A stretch of DNA of 64,000 bases from Eonycteris spelaea (lineage: Eukaryota > Chordata > Mammalia > Chiroptera > Pteropodidae): assembly GCA_003508835.1 (NCBI GenBank), contig PUFA01000021.1, forward strand, positions 9,898,501 through 9,962,500, in the 5' to 3' direction. Shown here piece by piece: positions 48,591 through 59,690 of this stretch. The position numbers and the translations under genes are program-made. The first letter of the stretch is position 1. Each line of letters begins with the position of its first letter. The notes beneath the pieces are model-generated. The model ran no database searches and had not been told where the DNA came from. It saw nothing but the letters and a program-made list of their open reading frames with translations.

Positions 48591-50474
48591 TTTGGCTTTG
48601 GATCTTTTCCTTTTTCTTCTTGGTTCCTTTTCATTATGGAACAAAATACTCTAAACATATCCTTGTGCTTGCAGTGATGTGAGGATGCTGAACTTCTCAT
48701 GGCTTTGCTGAAATCAATCAGAGAGGCATTATAGTGCTTTTAAAAAGTGTACACGTGCACACTGATAGGGTATTAACATGGGGTCGTGCTCACCTACCTA
48801 AGCCTGCATGTAAGCAGAAAATTATCAGAAGTGAAAGAGTAGAGACTGTTGTAAAACTATTTCAATAACGCAAAGTCTGACTTGTTGACAAGGCATATAT
48901 TTACCTCGCCTGGGGCTCTGTCGTAGAACCGTGTGTACCACAGCGTCTACAGGGAGCTCTGCTTTTAGGCTGGTTTGAGTACTAATAAAAGAGTTCATTC
49001 TATTTTTTAAAAAGCAATGTTTTTAATCCTCTAGCCATAAAGAGATATATTATCTTCATTTACACTTGTTATAAATTATATTTGGAACTGCATAGACAAA
49101 ATTAATAAATGTGATTTTATAGAATCCTGTTCCTTGTAGGGTTATTTAGTTCTGTATTCTTGAGACAAACCCCCAGGCTTCTTGGTTATACTCCCCTTTT
49201 TCTCTCTGGAACAATTTCTTTTACAAGCCCAGAATGATATGAGAAGAAAGAGCTATATGATAAGTGTGTGTGTGCACGCGTGTGTCAATGTATGCTTAAT
49301 TGGGACCTAGGTCTTATGAATTTCCTCTCAGATTTTCTTTAGCCTTCTGGTTGGAAAGATGAATACTTTGGAGCTCGAATAATATTCTCAGGAATGAAGT
49401 TAAAGGGCTGAATATTCATTGGAAACATGTCAATAGAGTTTTACTTTAAGGCTTGAACCAAAATATCGATTGCCACCACTTTAGTAATCACTCGATAAAA
49501 AAATCTGATTAGCAATTCATTTTACAAACATTTATTATGCGCTGGCAATGGGCTTGGCGATGGAGACAAAAAGGTGAGCAAGGGCTTCTCACTCTTAAGA
49601 CATGAATAGTCTAAACTTTTTGTCAATGAGCTATTTTCTGGAGAAGGAGCTGTTGTTTGACTCTATTTCTGTGCAGCTCAGGTTGTAGTAGAGTTTTGCA
49701 GAATCTTTCGAATTTCATCTCAAAGCAGAATAATATTTATTCAGTAAGTAATTGGCCAACAAAAAATTAATTTTGACCTACTCAGGCAGCAACTATTTAT
49801 GGAATGACTGCCCTGTACACAATTGCTCCATTCTAGGCGGGAATAGAGGACAGAGAGGTAGCATAATCTTTCATACTCGTCTTGAGAGGTGGCTGAGAAG
49901 TTAAACCTGCTGACTTGATTCTGTAGCAATTCATCCAGCCCACTTGGTTTTCATATTGGATAACACGACCCAAAGGAAAAGAAAGCTCCTGCAAATATTC
50001 ATAAGCACTTTCAGAATACTTGGAAGTGACTTTAGAGTCAAATGACGAATAGTTTGTAATTATATTGTTCTTTTCAATTCTGTGTTAAGAAGCGTGCAAA
50101 AATTATCTTAAATTATTCACACTGTGTAATTAGTTTACATTTTAGACGCTTCTAAGCGATTAAGTTTCTTGGCGATAGTTTCCATGAGCTTTCCCTTGAC
50201 CTACCAACTGGCAAAATGCACAAGTTTCTAATGTCCTCTCGGATTGCTGTACCTTCCCTGTTGGCCTGCGTTGCTTGCCAGTCCTCTGAACTTGCTTCTA
50301 GGATCCTACCACGGGAGGCATTTAGAAAGCATGCATACGCAGCTTTGTATCCACCTCTGTTTCTCATTTTGAATACCTCATTTTTCTATTTTAAGATGTG
50401 GTGGAATACATTTTCCCTATTTTCTGTTTTGATCTCTTTCTTGGTTTCTTTTTTGTTTATTTCCTGATATCTTT
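48591..50474. other. Gene-free stretch, content mostly not recognised
   Basis: Contains a short (GT)n with CpG-containing interruptions at 49265-49285. The segment at 49510-49610 ('aaacatttattatgcgctgg', 'gatggagacaaaaagg') reads like the start of an L1M or related 3' region. No gene supported. Confidence 0.4.
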
Positions 50475-50600
50475 CTATTATCTATCTATCTATCTGTCTG
50501 TTTGTCTGTCTGTCCGTCCGTCTGTCCGTCCATCCATCCATCCATTCATCCATCCGTCTATCTATCTCTATCATCTATAATCTATCTACCTACTTGTCCA
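50475..50600. repeat. Compound tetranucleotide tract (CTAT/CTGT/CCGT/CCAT)
   Basis: Successive blocks of CTAT, CTGT, CCGT and CCAT units, then CTAT again. The block structure suggests expansion of variant units. CpG-containing CCGT units survive in an otherwise CpG-poor window. Confidence 0.95.
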
Positions 50601-50659
50601 TCAAAAAATAAGCATCTAATCTTCTTAGCTTATCCTTGGGTATTTTAAATTAATTTCTC

Positions 50660-51075
50660 CATTGTCACATCTGTTATAACGGTCGAAATTACTAAGTTCT
50701 CATGCTTCCAGTCTCCTTTGCAGTAAGAGGGGGCATATTCTTTAGTTCTGGACATTGAGACAAGAGCATGAACATGCTAATAGCTCTTGATCGCTTAATA
50801 TAAAGGAAAGACATGGCTGGCATAGATCCTTCTCCCTTTTTTCTTGAAGGCAGACTGGGATACTGAAAGTTTCTGCAGCCGTTTTGTGACTGTGAGGCAG
50901 ATAAACCCCAAGAGAATTTCAGAAATGCCAGCTCTAACATACTGAAACCACTGAACTTGTGCCAACTGCCTCACTCAGGATTCCTGGTTATGTCAGAAAA
51001 ATAAACCAATATTTATTGTCACCCTAAGTAGTATTTTCTGTTACTTTTAGTTGGAAGTATTCCTAACATGCATAA
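50660..51075 (+). mobile_element. Older MLT1-type LTR
   Basis: Words in order: 'cttccagtctcctttgcag', 'ttctggacattgagacaag', 'ataaaggaaagacatggc', 'cttctccctttttt', 'ttctgcagccgttttgtgac', 'gtgaggcagataaacccc', 'aaaccactgaacttgtgcc', 'gttatgtcagaaaaataaac' and 'attttctgttacttttag'. This layout is that of an older MLT1 subgroup. No retroviral genes are present. Confidence 0.7.
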
Positions 51076-52120
51076 ATTATGAGAGATTGTTGAAAGTTGA
51101 GCATTATACTATCAAACAAAACTCTTAACAAAAAAGCAAAATGCAATTCTTGTCTTCAATGACTCTATTGTGAACATTTTATGTGATAAGCAAATAAAAA
51201 TCAGAAGATTTTCTGATACTCGTCCAAGGTCTAAAACCAATTTGCAGAAGCATATTTCTTATTTTTCCTTGGTATTCTTTTTCTCGTATGTAAAATAAAG
51301 GATTACCTTATTTCTAAAGTCCATTGCAGATCTAAGTTTCTCAATTTACTAAAATAGAATATGTTTTAGATCTATGGATTTATAACACTATGTGTTAAGT
51401 GACATCATTTTAAAAATTGTATTCCAGGGTTACTTTGGATATAAAAGAAGTCATTGTACTTTTACTGTTTATATTTAGGGTTTTGTACATTCTACATTCA
51501 AAAGACTTAGCTATGAGTTTGAGTCTCTTTATATACTATTATCCATTCTAAAAATCTAGTTTATTTAGTTATTTCCCCACTGAAATTAGAACAAAAATGA
51601 TATCTGGAAGCTTCCTTTAGGAATAATTTTTTTCCATCGAAATTCTATACAACCTTATTAATCATCTCCTTTTTTTGCAAATACAAAATTCGGACAAATA
51701 ATGTCACTGATATGGAGATATGTCTGACACTATGTTCACCAGCCATTTTGTGATGTGACTGTGCAATTGTATGAAATTGGCACAAAGAAGTTTCACTGAT
51801 GGTAAAGAAATGTCCTCAAATAGCTTTTGGGAGACATAAAGCAGAACACATAAACTGTTATAATATCACTTTAAAGAATATATAAGCAAATGTGAATTAA
51901 AGGTGCATTGATCATAAGCAACATTAATTTCAAGACCTATTTTACTTTGCCATCTCATTTTGCAAGAATATTGGGTTATGCAATTTGATCTAATGTCAGT
52001 TGCTGTAATCAAGTCTTTTTTGGACATAAAGGTTGATACTAAACTCCGACTTGGAATTTGTTTGATGTTGGAAACAGAGATGTGCAAAGAAGCCATTACT
52101 GGAAAGAGGAAATAAGTAAC
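51076..52120. other. Gene-free stretch, content not recognised
   Basis: AT-rich DNA with no supported gene or repeat. Confidence 0.4.
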
Positions 52121-52142
52121 AAAAAAAAAAAAAAAAAAAAAA
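52121..52142. repeat. Poly-A run (22)
   Basis: Uninterrupted A run. It may be a retroposon tail, but no element body is recognised upstream. Confidence 0.95.
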
Positions 52143-52217
52143 GGACCATACAGAAAGGAGATAATTTAAAGCGAGCAGAAAGCTTTAATGCAGAAAATGA
52201 AAAAAGCAAAAAGAAAT

Positions 52218-52280
52218 GGTGTGTTGCATGTGTGTGTGTGCGTGTATGTGCACGTGCACGTGAGTGTGTGTGTGTGCATA
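52218..52280. repeat. (GT)n with CG interruptions
   Basis: Degenerate TG dinucleotide tract with 'gcacgtgcacgtgag' in the middle. This alternating purine-pyrimidine tract is of Z-DNA-prone type. Confidence 0.85.
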
Positions 52281-53055
52281 CATAGGCAGGCATGTTGGAT
52301 AGTTAGGGAAGGAGAATAATAATGCATCGACATAGAGGGCGTGTCCTTTTCATGAGGTGAGGAAACTATTGCTGGATAATTATCACCACCTCTTGTTTTC
52401 CAGAGTAATGTGCAGCCTGTGAACTGGAGAGCTGATCTTTGTACTGAAAAATGAGGGATTTTTGCTTTCTTTGAAGCAACATAGCATCTCTGGGTGGTAG
52501 TTGGGTATAAAACAAACAGAGACGCCTTTTCTCTACATGCTGGAAGCAGTCATCCCTGTTGCCAAGGAAACATCCTCAGGCAGCAAGGGTCACCTTCGGA
52601 AACAATTGGAAGACTTCAAAAGCAAATCAATAGAGAAACGCCAAGACCTGAGCTTCCTAGCTAATGGTGCCTCCTATTTTAAATGTCATTTTCAACAAAC
52701 ACTTGCTTATGTGATTACTATGTACTGGGAAGTAGGAAGGCAAAATTGAATGTGTAATAAGTCTAGCCCTGCATTTTCAAGCTCTGCTCTTAGAAGCCTG
52801 TGGTTTTGGGTAGAAATGTTTTGAGAGGGGGAATGAACAGACACAGCAGCCTGGATGACGGCGTGACATTCAAGTTTAAAAGAGAAGCTGCATTTAAGGC
52901 TTCATTTGCAGAAAAGTTTCCACTCATTAAAAAAATACAGATCTTTACTCGTACAAGCACACTTCATTGTATTTTGTTTAAGTTAGTGAGATTTGTTAAA
53001 TTTTAATATCTAAAAATGTTTTGTCATGTATTGAGTTTGTGCAGATTTTGTGTTA
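52281..53055. other. Gene-free stretch, content not recognised
   Basis: Unique-looking sequence without repeat wording from about 52350 to 52950. Frames of 68-82 codons have no recognised family. Confidence 0.4.
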
Positions 53056-53510
53056 ATAAAGCACAATTCATTCACTTGTTCATTCATTCATCCTTCTACG
53101 AAATATTTATCATTTCAGACTATGAGCCAGGTACTGACGGGAGATGACGGTCAAATAGAACATAGTTCCTACATTTAAGGTCTGGGGAACTCAATCTGAT
53201 GAAGAAGTTGGATACAGAAACAGACAATGGAGTCATTGGCAGAGGGACCACTCGAGGATGCTTGTAATTCTTCCTGGGGAGGTAAGGCAAAGCTTTGAGG
53301 AGAGAAAATAATTGAACTTAGCCTTGAAGAATGGATAAGCGTTAAACAGAGTCCAGCACTGGAAGGACATTCTAAGACACAGAAAACAGCAAGAGATGTG
53401 AAGAGCAGATTTCATTGGCATTCTGTTGATTGATGATGAGCATTTATTCGAGAGTGTGTCTGGAGATGAGGTTGGAAAAGGAAACTGAGTGTAGGTCACA
53501 AAAGTCCTTA
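53056..53510. mobile_element. L1M-type LINE 3' region
   Basis: It starts with 'ttcattcattcatccttc', 'aaatatttatcatttcag', 'atgagccaggtactgacg', then 'acagaaacagacaatggag' and a G/A-rich body with 'ttgaacttagccttgaag', 'agcactggaaggacattc' and 'aaacagcaagagatgtgaag'. Same architecture as the elements at 13.1, 23.3 and 27.3 kb. Confidence 0.6.
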
Positions 53511-54929
53511 GATAGTATGAAAAGTTGATTATGCTTTACTGTTAGTTTTCCATATTTTTCCTTTATAACTTTAGATATAGTGAAAGGGATTATTTAATGC
53601 TTTAATAAACATAACTTTAACAAGACTGGTGTTTCTCCTTCCTTTTTCCCTTTTATGATCCGGAATTATTTACAAATACCTATGTGCTTTCAGAAGGCTT
53701 AAGGAATTGGAACTTCTGTGACACTTTATTGTCTAAAGCAATAATTGTGATCTCTAGGATCAACTCTATTGCTACTAAAACTTACAATAGTATTTGATCT
53801 ATTAAAGTACAAATAACAGCATTTTATGATAGCAGTTAGGATGACCTCCACTTTCAAAGTAACTAGTAGAATTAAGTTGTCGGTACAATCATTTCTTGAA
53901 ATCACACACCTTTTTTTTTTCTTTTGTCAGAAAATTAAAAAATAATGAGTTCTGACAGTTCGTCTACTAACATGTTAAGTTGCCCACTGACATGCTCCTT
54001 TTTAACTCTCTTCATGAAGGACTAGAATGAAACTTTGTGTACAAGAAAACCTGGTGGGGGGAGGGCACGTATGTGGGATCGCTGAAGCTTTTGGCATCAT
54101 TCAGGTTGGCCACCTGTTCTAGCCTGCATTTGCTGAATAAATTAGATGCTCTGGGGAGACTGTATGCAGCTGATTGGTCTGCCTTGTTACCAAGGCAACT
54201 ATTTTTTCTCTCTGTTCTAAGACTCTGAAAGGGTTCATAACCCATAAGTACTCCTCTGGGCAGAAACATGAGAAAATTTCTTTTTCTTCTTCTCTTTTTA
54301 AATTCCTGGTCAAGATGATGAGATTAGTGACATTTAACGAACTACTCTTATCATATTGTTTGTTCAGACAGTATATTTTTCAAATGTTTAAAAAACTTAG
54401 GTCCAAACCTTAAAGGCATATAAATAACAGCCAAGGGGAGGGATGTTAATGATAACTAATAAAAAAAGTTGAAATATTTTTCATGTCAAGTGGAGTTTGT
54501 CCAAGGCAAAGCATGTAAAAATACAGATTCTCTGAAATCAGTTTAAAAGGCAGTGAATGAAAGGCTATTTTCCCCAAATTATTCGAGCTATTATTTTTTT
54601 CAGGGTTTTCCTCACTCTACAGAGACAATGACACATGAAAAGGCAAAGGTTTTATTAGATCCACCAAACCATAAGTCCAGAGGCTAAGTGATCATTTTCT
54701 GAATGACAAAGGGCTGGGGCAAAGATGGGGAGGTGGCTGACCCCACATTATGGTAAAGCCATCAGAAATCAACATGGATTTTCACCTCTCAGTGACATTT
54801 AGACCTCAGCATATTAGTTTTCTTAGACTTTATGATCTCTGTCTTTTCTCTCTCACCTTTGTGTGCTCTCCCTTTGTATTACAAATTTTCATGTATTAAA
54901 AAAAAAAAATAGTAAGATTCCCAAACAGA
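53511..54929. other. Gene-free stretch, content not recognised
   Basis: No gene or confident repeat. Overlapping frames of 60-85 codons on both strands at 54012-54413 show no family resemblance. Confidence 0.4.
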
Positions 54930-55145
54930 TAAATTTCTCCAGAACCTACCTTGTATCAGGAATTTTATGTTATCTCATTTGCTTAATTTCTCACGTCAAC
55001 TCAATGAGTAAGATATCATTTATCCTCTCATAACTGAGTAGACCGAAACTCAAGTGGATTATATAATTTGTCCAAAGTAACGGGGGTTGACTTCATGCTG
55101 ACTTCTAGCTCATTCCAAGGCTATGTTTTTCACTATGCTATGATA
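54930..55145 (-). mobile_element. MIR SINE, antisense
   Basis: The + strand reads as reverse-complement MIR: 'accttgtatcaggaatttta', 'cacgtcaactcaatgag', 'ataactgagtagaccgaaac', 'tttgtccaaagtaacggggg', 'gacttctagctcattcc'. Diverged. Confidence 0.75.
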
Positions 55146-56215
55146 TCTCTAAAGTTTTGTAATAATGCTAATAAAAATATGTTCTTTCTGAACATTAAAA
55201 TATTGGGGAGAAGAAAAACAGATGGAATCTTAAAAAATTTAAATTAAGCCTCTTGGAGGACTTCTTGTTCTGTTATTGTGGAATTTTTCACAAGTAGAAT
55301 GCAACTCCAGGCTCCAATTCACTACAGCACTGAAGCATTTTTATACATATTAAGAAGGAAGATTTTGTCATATATGGCAATTCCTTTGACGTTTTTAAAA
55401 AATTGTCTTTCTATAAATACTAGAGAAACTGATTAAAATTGAACTTTGAGCACCTATCTTATAACTAGTTTTGTTATTGTTGTAGTTCTTTGCAATTGAG
55501 GAAGAACATATATTCTCCTGATATATATAGCAGGGGGACTAGGACCTCGTGTGAGGTTAGGCTCATATTTTGATCACGGACACAACTTAATGCAATTAGA
55601 TTTACTCTGATTTCAGATTTTCTACCAATTAAATTCTGTGTTCTGAGGTTTCAAAGCTGGAATTGATGTTTTAAAATAAATATTTCTTTGATATATATTG
55701 GAATATTCAAAGATATGACCACATCATGAATAGGCAGTTTTTAAGAAGCACAGTTCTCAGTGTCTAATAAAGCAGTGCAGATGTTTTACTTGGTGTGAAG
55801 GTATACTGTGATTGATTCCAGGTAGGTTAAGGATTTAACAAACACTTCATTACATGGTCGTAAATATGCATAAAGATATTATTCTCTTAGAATGTGAGGA
55901 TTTGACAAAAGAATAAAATGCACACTTTAATTTTGTGCAAGCAAGACGGGTTTGCTTTATCCCCCTCCTATCTCCAGCATCAGTTTAATGTTTAAAAGTT
56001 TCTCTGATGAATAAAGCAATTATTTATACTCTGAAGAAAATGCTATGCGAAGGCAATCTATTTGCATTTTCAGAAGTACCTTTATTTAAGTATATTTGCT
56101 TCCATCATTCTCTTCCAGTTATCTAGATGAGAATAAAATGCTACTTTTGTGCTTCAAATAGTATGCTAATGCCGAATTCATTCAATGTGCTTTCAGCAAC
56201 CATTTATAGTCCCTT
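55146..56215. other. Gene-free stretch, partly unique-looking
   Basis: No gene. 55960-56170 contains an ATTTGCAT octamer at 56059-56066 and several TAAT-type words, with no repeat wording. It is a candidate conserved non-coding stretch, by inference only. Confidence 0.35.
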
Positions 56216-56265
56216 CCACCCGCCCCGTCCCCCCCCCCCCACCCACCCCGCCCCGGGGCAGGCAC
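56216..56265. repeat. C-rich tract with poly-C run
   Basis: A run of 13 C flanked by 'ccacccgccccgt' and 'acccaccccgccccgggg'. The - strand is G-rich with four or more G runs, giving G-quadruplex potential. Unusually GC-rich for this AT-rich window. Confidence 0.9.
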
Positions 56266-57049
56266 TGTGTTATGTGCTGGGCCGTCCTTTCCCTTCATGA
56301 ACTCAGTTTTGCATGACACATCTGCAGGACAGTCAGTGACCTCAGTAGGGTAAATGCTGCCACGGAGTAATGAACTTGCAGTTTGAGGAACATATCAGAA
56401 AGTGTTTCCCAAACAGGGAGATTCTTCCTGAGTCATCCTCAGTGTCTTGCGCTGAAGACCACTGTTCCTAGCATTTGCTTTCCTGTTTTCACTCAAGTCT
56501 TTGGATGTGTCGTTTTCCTAGTATAACTTTGGTTTATCTCAATTCTGGTTTTCCTCTCTGCTTGTGCTACCAAAGTCAATTCGAACAATGACTCTCCTGG
56601 AATTATTGCACTTTGTTAACATTGTAGAGTTACTTCTCTCACTAGGGAATCCTGGCTTGTTTCTTTCAGCATTGCATTTCAGTTATTTATCTGCTGGCAA
56701 GCACAATTTTAAACTGTTGACCTATTCGTTAACTCAAGTGGCAGGGGGTGTAGGAACACTTTTTCCTGAGGGATCCTCTCATAAAGAGCGCTTGTGCTGC
56801 AGCTTCATTAAGACACACCCTGCCCTCAATCGAAGGCCGCTCTTCTCCTGTGTCCGCCCATCTCTGCTGAGTGTTTTTGCAACATCTGCCATCAAGTTGC
56901 ATGTTACCAGCTGGAGGCCACAACACCAACCCAGAGAGCAGCTGGTTGATATTCATGAAAGTCGGCAGGCACCTTCCTCCAACACTGGAACTCAACATAC
57001 TCTTCGGGTCCAGACTGATCTGCTGTTTTAAGTCTAAACTTTAAGTGCC
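56266..57049. other. Gene-free stretch, content not recognised
   Basis: A 155-codon frame at 56564-57031 (+) is the longest outside the RNF167 copy and simple repeats on this side of the window. It has no signal peptide or domain that I recognise, and the opposite strand is also open. Probably chance. Confidence 0.4.
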
Positions 57050-57069
57050 TTTTTCTTTCTTTCTTTCTT

Positions 57070-57142
<73 letters not shown>

Positions 57143-57159
57143 TTTCTTTCTTTCTTTCT
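57050..57159. repeat. (TTTC)n microsatellite, about 110 bp
   Basis: Long, nearly pure tetranucleotide array with a few variant units (CTAT, a deleted T, a CCTT). The Lys/Glu/Arg frame on the - strand is an artefact. Length and purity suggest it is polymorphic. Confidence 0.97.
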
Positions 57160-57900
57160 GACAAAACAAATCATATTGAACATAGTTTTCTCCAATTTGC
57201 TTTGTTCCCAAATGATTTAGAGACGTTTTTGTATACTCAAGTCAGGAAGGAAATTTAGTGACAGGTTCTGGGCAGTCCAAACCTAACCTCCATGGCTTCC
57301 CATGGCCATTCTGGGCAGGTCAGAAGCAGCACTCGGCAGGCCACTGTCATGATCTAACTCAGCTCGCACTGCCTTTTGTCTCAGGTTGTGCTGTTTCACC
57401 TCATTTGGAAAGTGTGTGGGTCTAACTCGGATCACATTTAGCTTGGATCTGCACTTGATCCAATCAACCGTGGTCAAGGAGACTGATGGAACCCACTGCT
57501 GGGAGAACGATTACGATCACACTTGTCTTTTTTTTTTTTTTTCCCCCATCTCTCAGTTTCTAAATAAAAGTGGCTAGCCAGCACCAACTGTCGGTTTATT
57601 GTCTCGATCTGAACTACCGCCCAAGGTCTCGTTTCTGAACCTTCATTCTTCTTTCTTTAAACTTTCTTTAAACCTCAAACTAACATCTCCTTTTTTCCCC
57701 TCTGGGCAACATTGTTTTAGTATAAACTATAACTTTACTGATCTTAATTTTTCCTTGAACATAATACTGGTTCTTGACCCGATTATGTTAGCTTAGGCCT
57801 TCTCAATGACAGCTCTCACTATAGAAGCATCTCCTAAGGCACTCCTTGGTTACCTTCCAGTGGCTTTGAAGTGGGTCCTTGGCAAATTGAATCCTGATAG
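57160..57900. other. Gene-free stretch, unidentified moderately GC-rich part
   Basis: 57230-57620 is richer in G+C and CpG than its flanks, with a poly-T run at 57529-57542 and an AATAAA at 57563-57568. It could be an old LTR-like element, but no family is recognised. Confidence 0.35.
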
Positions 57901-58760
57901 TAGAGGAACTGAAAACGTCTGAAGGCATAAGAAAGGAAAGTACATTTAGGAGAATTTAGGGGTACAGTATATAGTAACATAATCGAGTCTACAAAAAGGT
58001 AAGAAAAGTTTACGGAGAACTTGAAGGCAGCGGTGGTCCCATGAAGAATTCAGATAGGGGATTGGCATGATTAGTTATACATATCGGAAGAAAGCTTAGC
58101 TTGGTGAAAGACTTAGACGCCATTTAAGGATTATTAAAGCAATCTCAAGAACTATAACCCAGTGTGGTGGCAGCGGAGGTGAAAAGTGGAGAACAAATAT
58201 GTGAGCTGTTTAGGAGGCAGAATTTATAGGACTTTGTGGAGTCGTGAGAGACAAAGAGTTATGGTTGACTCTGAAAGCTCTGATATTTGGAGGGGCCGAG
58301 ACAGTGTTATATCGAAAAAAAAAATGCAGAAGGATGACGTGTGGCTGATGTGTGTGTGTGTGTGTGTAACATATTTACATTGGCTTACATTGATTTTTAG
58401 AAGCCGTTGGGCCATTTAATGGGGAATGTCCAAAGAAAAGATGGGTTTGTGGCATAGGAACCCAGGAAAAAGATCAAGGTCTGAGTCCTAATGTTGATGG
58501 GCAAAGCTAATGAGGGGTGAAGGAGACCGAGGACAAAGAACTTCCAGGAACAGAGCAGCTTGAAGGAGAGAAATCCAGGGGACACTTACTTTCACAGGAT
58601 GAGAGCAAGAGAGGAATCAGCAGAGTTTAAAAAGAGATTCAAAGCCTGGAGTTTACTTTTAATCATGCAGGAGAGAGTGACTGATTGAAAGTTAAGGAAG
58701 AAAAGAATTCCGGAGAGGAAGGTATGATAAACAGTATTAAAAATGACGGACAGGCTAAGT
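57901..58760. mobile_element. L1M-type LINE 3' UTR
   Basis: Long G/A-rich non-coding stretch with words typical of L1M 3' UTRs: 'tggtggcagcggaggtg', 'gtcgtgagagacaaagag', 'ttatggttgactctgaaagc', 'gagggaatcagcagag', 'ggtatgataaacag'. A short (GT)n lies at 58351-58368. Boundaries uncertain. Confidence 0.5.
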
Positions 58761-59016
58761 CAAATAAGACAAAATTCATGTAGACCTAGGTGATTACTAA
58801 ATGATGCCTCCGAGCACCTTACTCTTGGAAGGTAATTAAGTACTTAGCTTCGCCCCCAGCATTATTGTGGCCCCTGGTCAAGGCAGGCAGTCTTTGCTCT
58901 CTTATGACACTCGTAACACTGTTTCTAACTGATGTGGCACTCAATAGTCCTAAAGTTTTTCTTGTTTCTGACCACTGAGCACCACAAACCTCTAAAGTCT
59001 GTTAAATTAAGAGCTT

Positions 59017-59039
59017 TTTTTTTTTTTTAAAAAAAAAAA
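59017..59039. repeat. Poly-T followed by poly-A
   Basis: About 12 T run directly into about 11 A, a small perfect hairpin-capable tract. Confidence 0.9.
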
Positions 59040-59130
59040 CAGGAATCAAGTCATTGTTTAGTTTTTTAATGATAAAGTATTAACTCATTATTGTAAAATT
59101 TCAGAAAATATATAAATTTGAAATAAAAAG

Positions 59131-59184
59131 AAGTATAAATATGTGTAATGTGTAATGAAGTATAAATATGTATAATGTATAATG
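59131..59184. repeat. Tandem duplication of 27 bp
   Basis: Unit 'aagtataaatatgtgtaatg..' is repeated at 59131-59157 and 59158-59184 with two differences (G to A transitions). Confidence 0.9.
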
Positions 59185-59359
59185 AAGAACATAAAGAATC
59201 TCAAGACACAATATCCTGCCTGATGATAATTATTGCTTATTCTTTATTGTATATTCTTTAACATTTAAATGTGTGCTCTCTGGAGATTTTTCTGTGTATA
59301 TACATTTTTAAAATAAAAGTGGAATTTAACTATATTTACTGTTCCTTATCAGCATTTTG

Positions 59360-59690
59360 AATTGACTGTAAGAAATGTTACTTACAGCTTTTCATGTACA
59401 CAACAGCCCAAGGTTTTCACCATGTTTTTTAATGGCCACTTGGGATTCTGTGGGCCCTCCTGTAATTTATGTAACTGATTTCCTCCTGATGGCCATTGAG
59501 ATAGTTTTAATTTTTAATATCATATGTAACATCAGGATGGGTACAGTTTTACAGATGTCTTTATATACTTGCTGGTAACTTACTTGGGATACAGTCTCTC
59601 TGAAATGGAATTTCTGGTCAAAGGTATAATGCTAACATTTTGACAGAAGTCGCGGAATTCCCGCTGAAAGCTTAAGGATTCACTACTTTT
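59360..59690 (-). mobile_element. LINE-1 3' UTR fragment (L1M type), antisense
   Basis: + strand order: 'cttttcatgtacacaacagc', 'caccatgttttttaatggcc', 'gatggccattgagatag', 'tttttaatatcatatgtaac', 'acagatgtctttatatac', 'ctgaaatggaatttctggtc'. This is the reverse complement of an L1M 3' UTR. Confidence 0.65.

Noticed and set aside
56564..57031. 155-codon open frame
   Set aside because: No domain, signal or family resemblance. The opposite strand is open over the same region and the length is within chance for this composition.
56904..57164. Lys/Glu/Arg-repeat frame on the - strand
   Set aside because: It is the translation of (GAAA)n.
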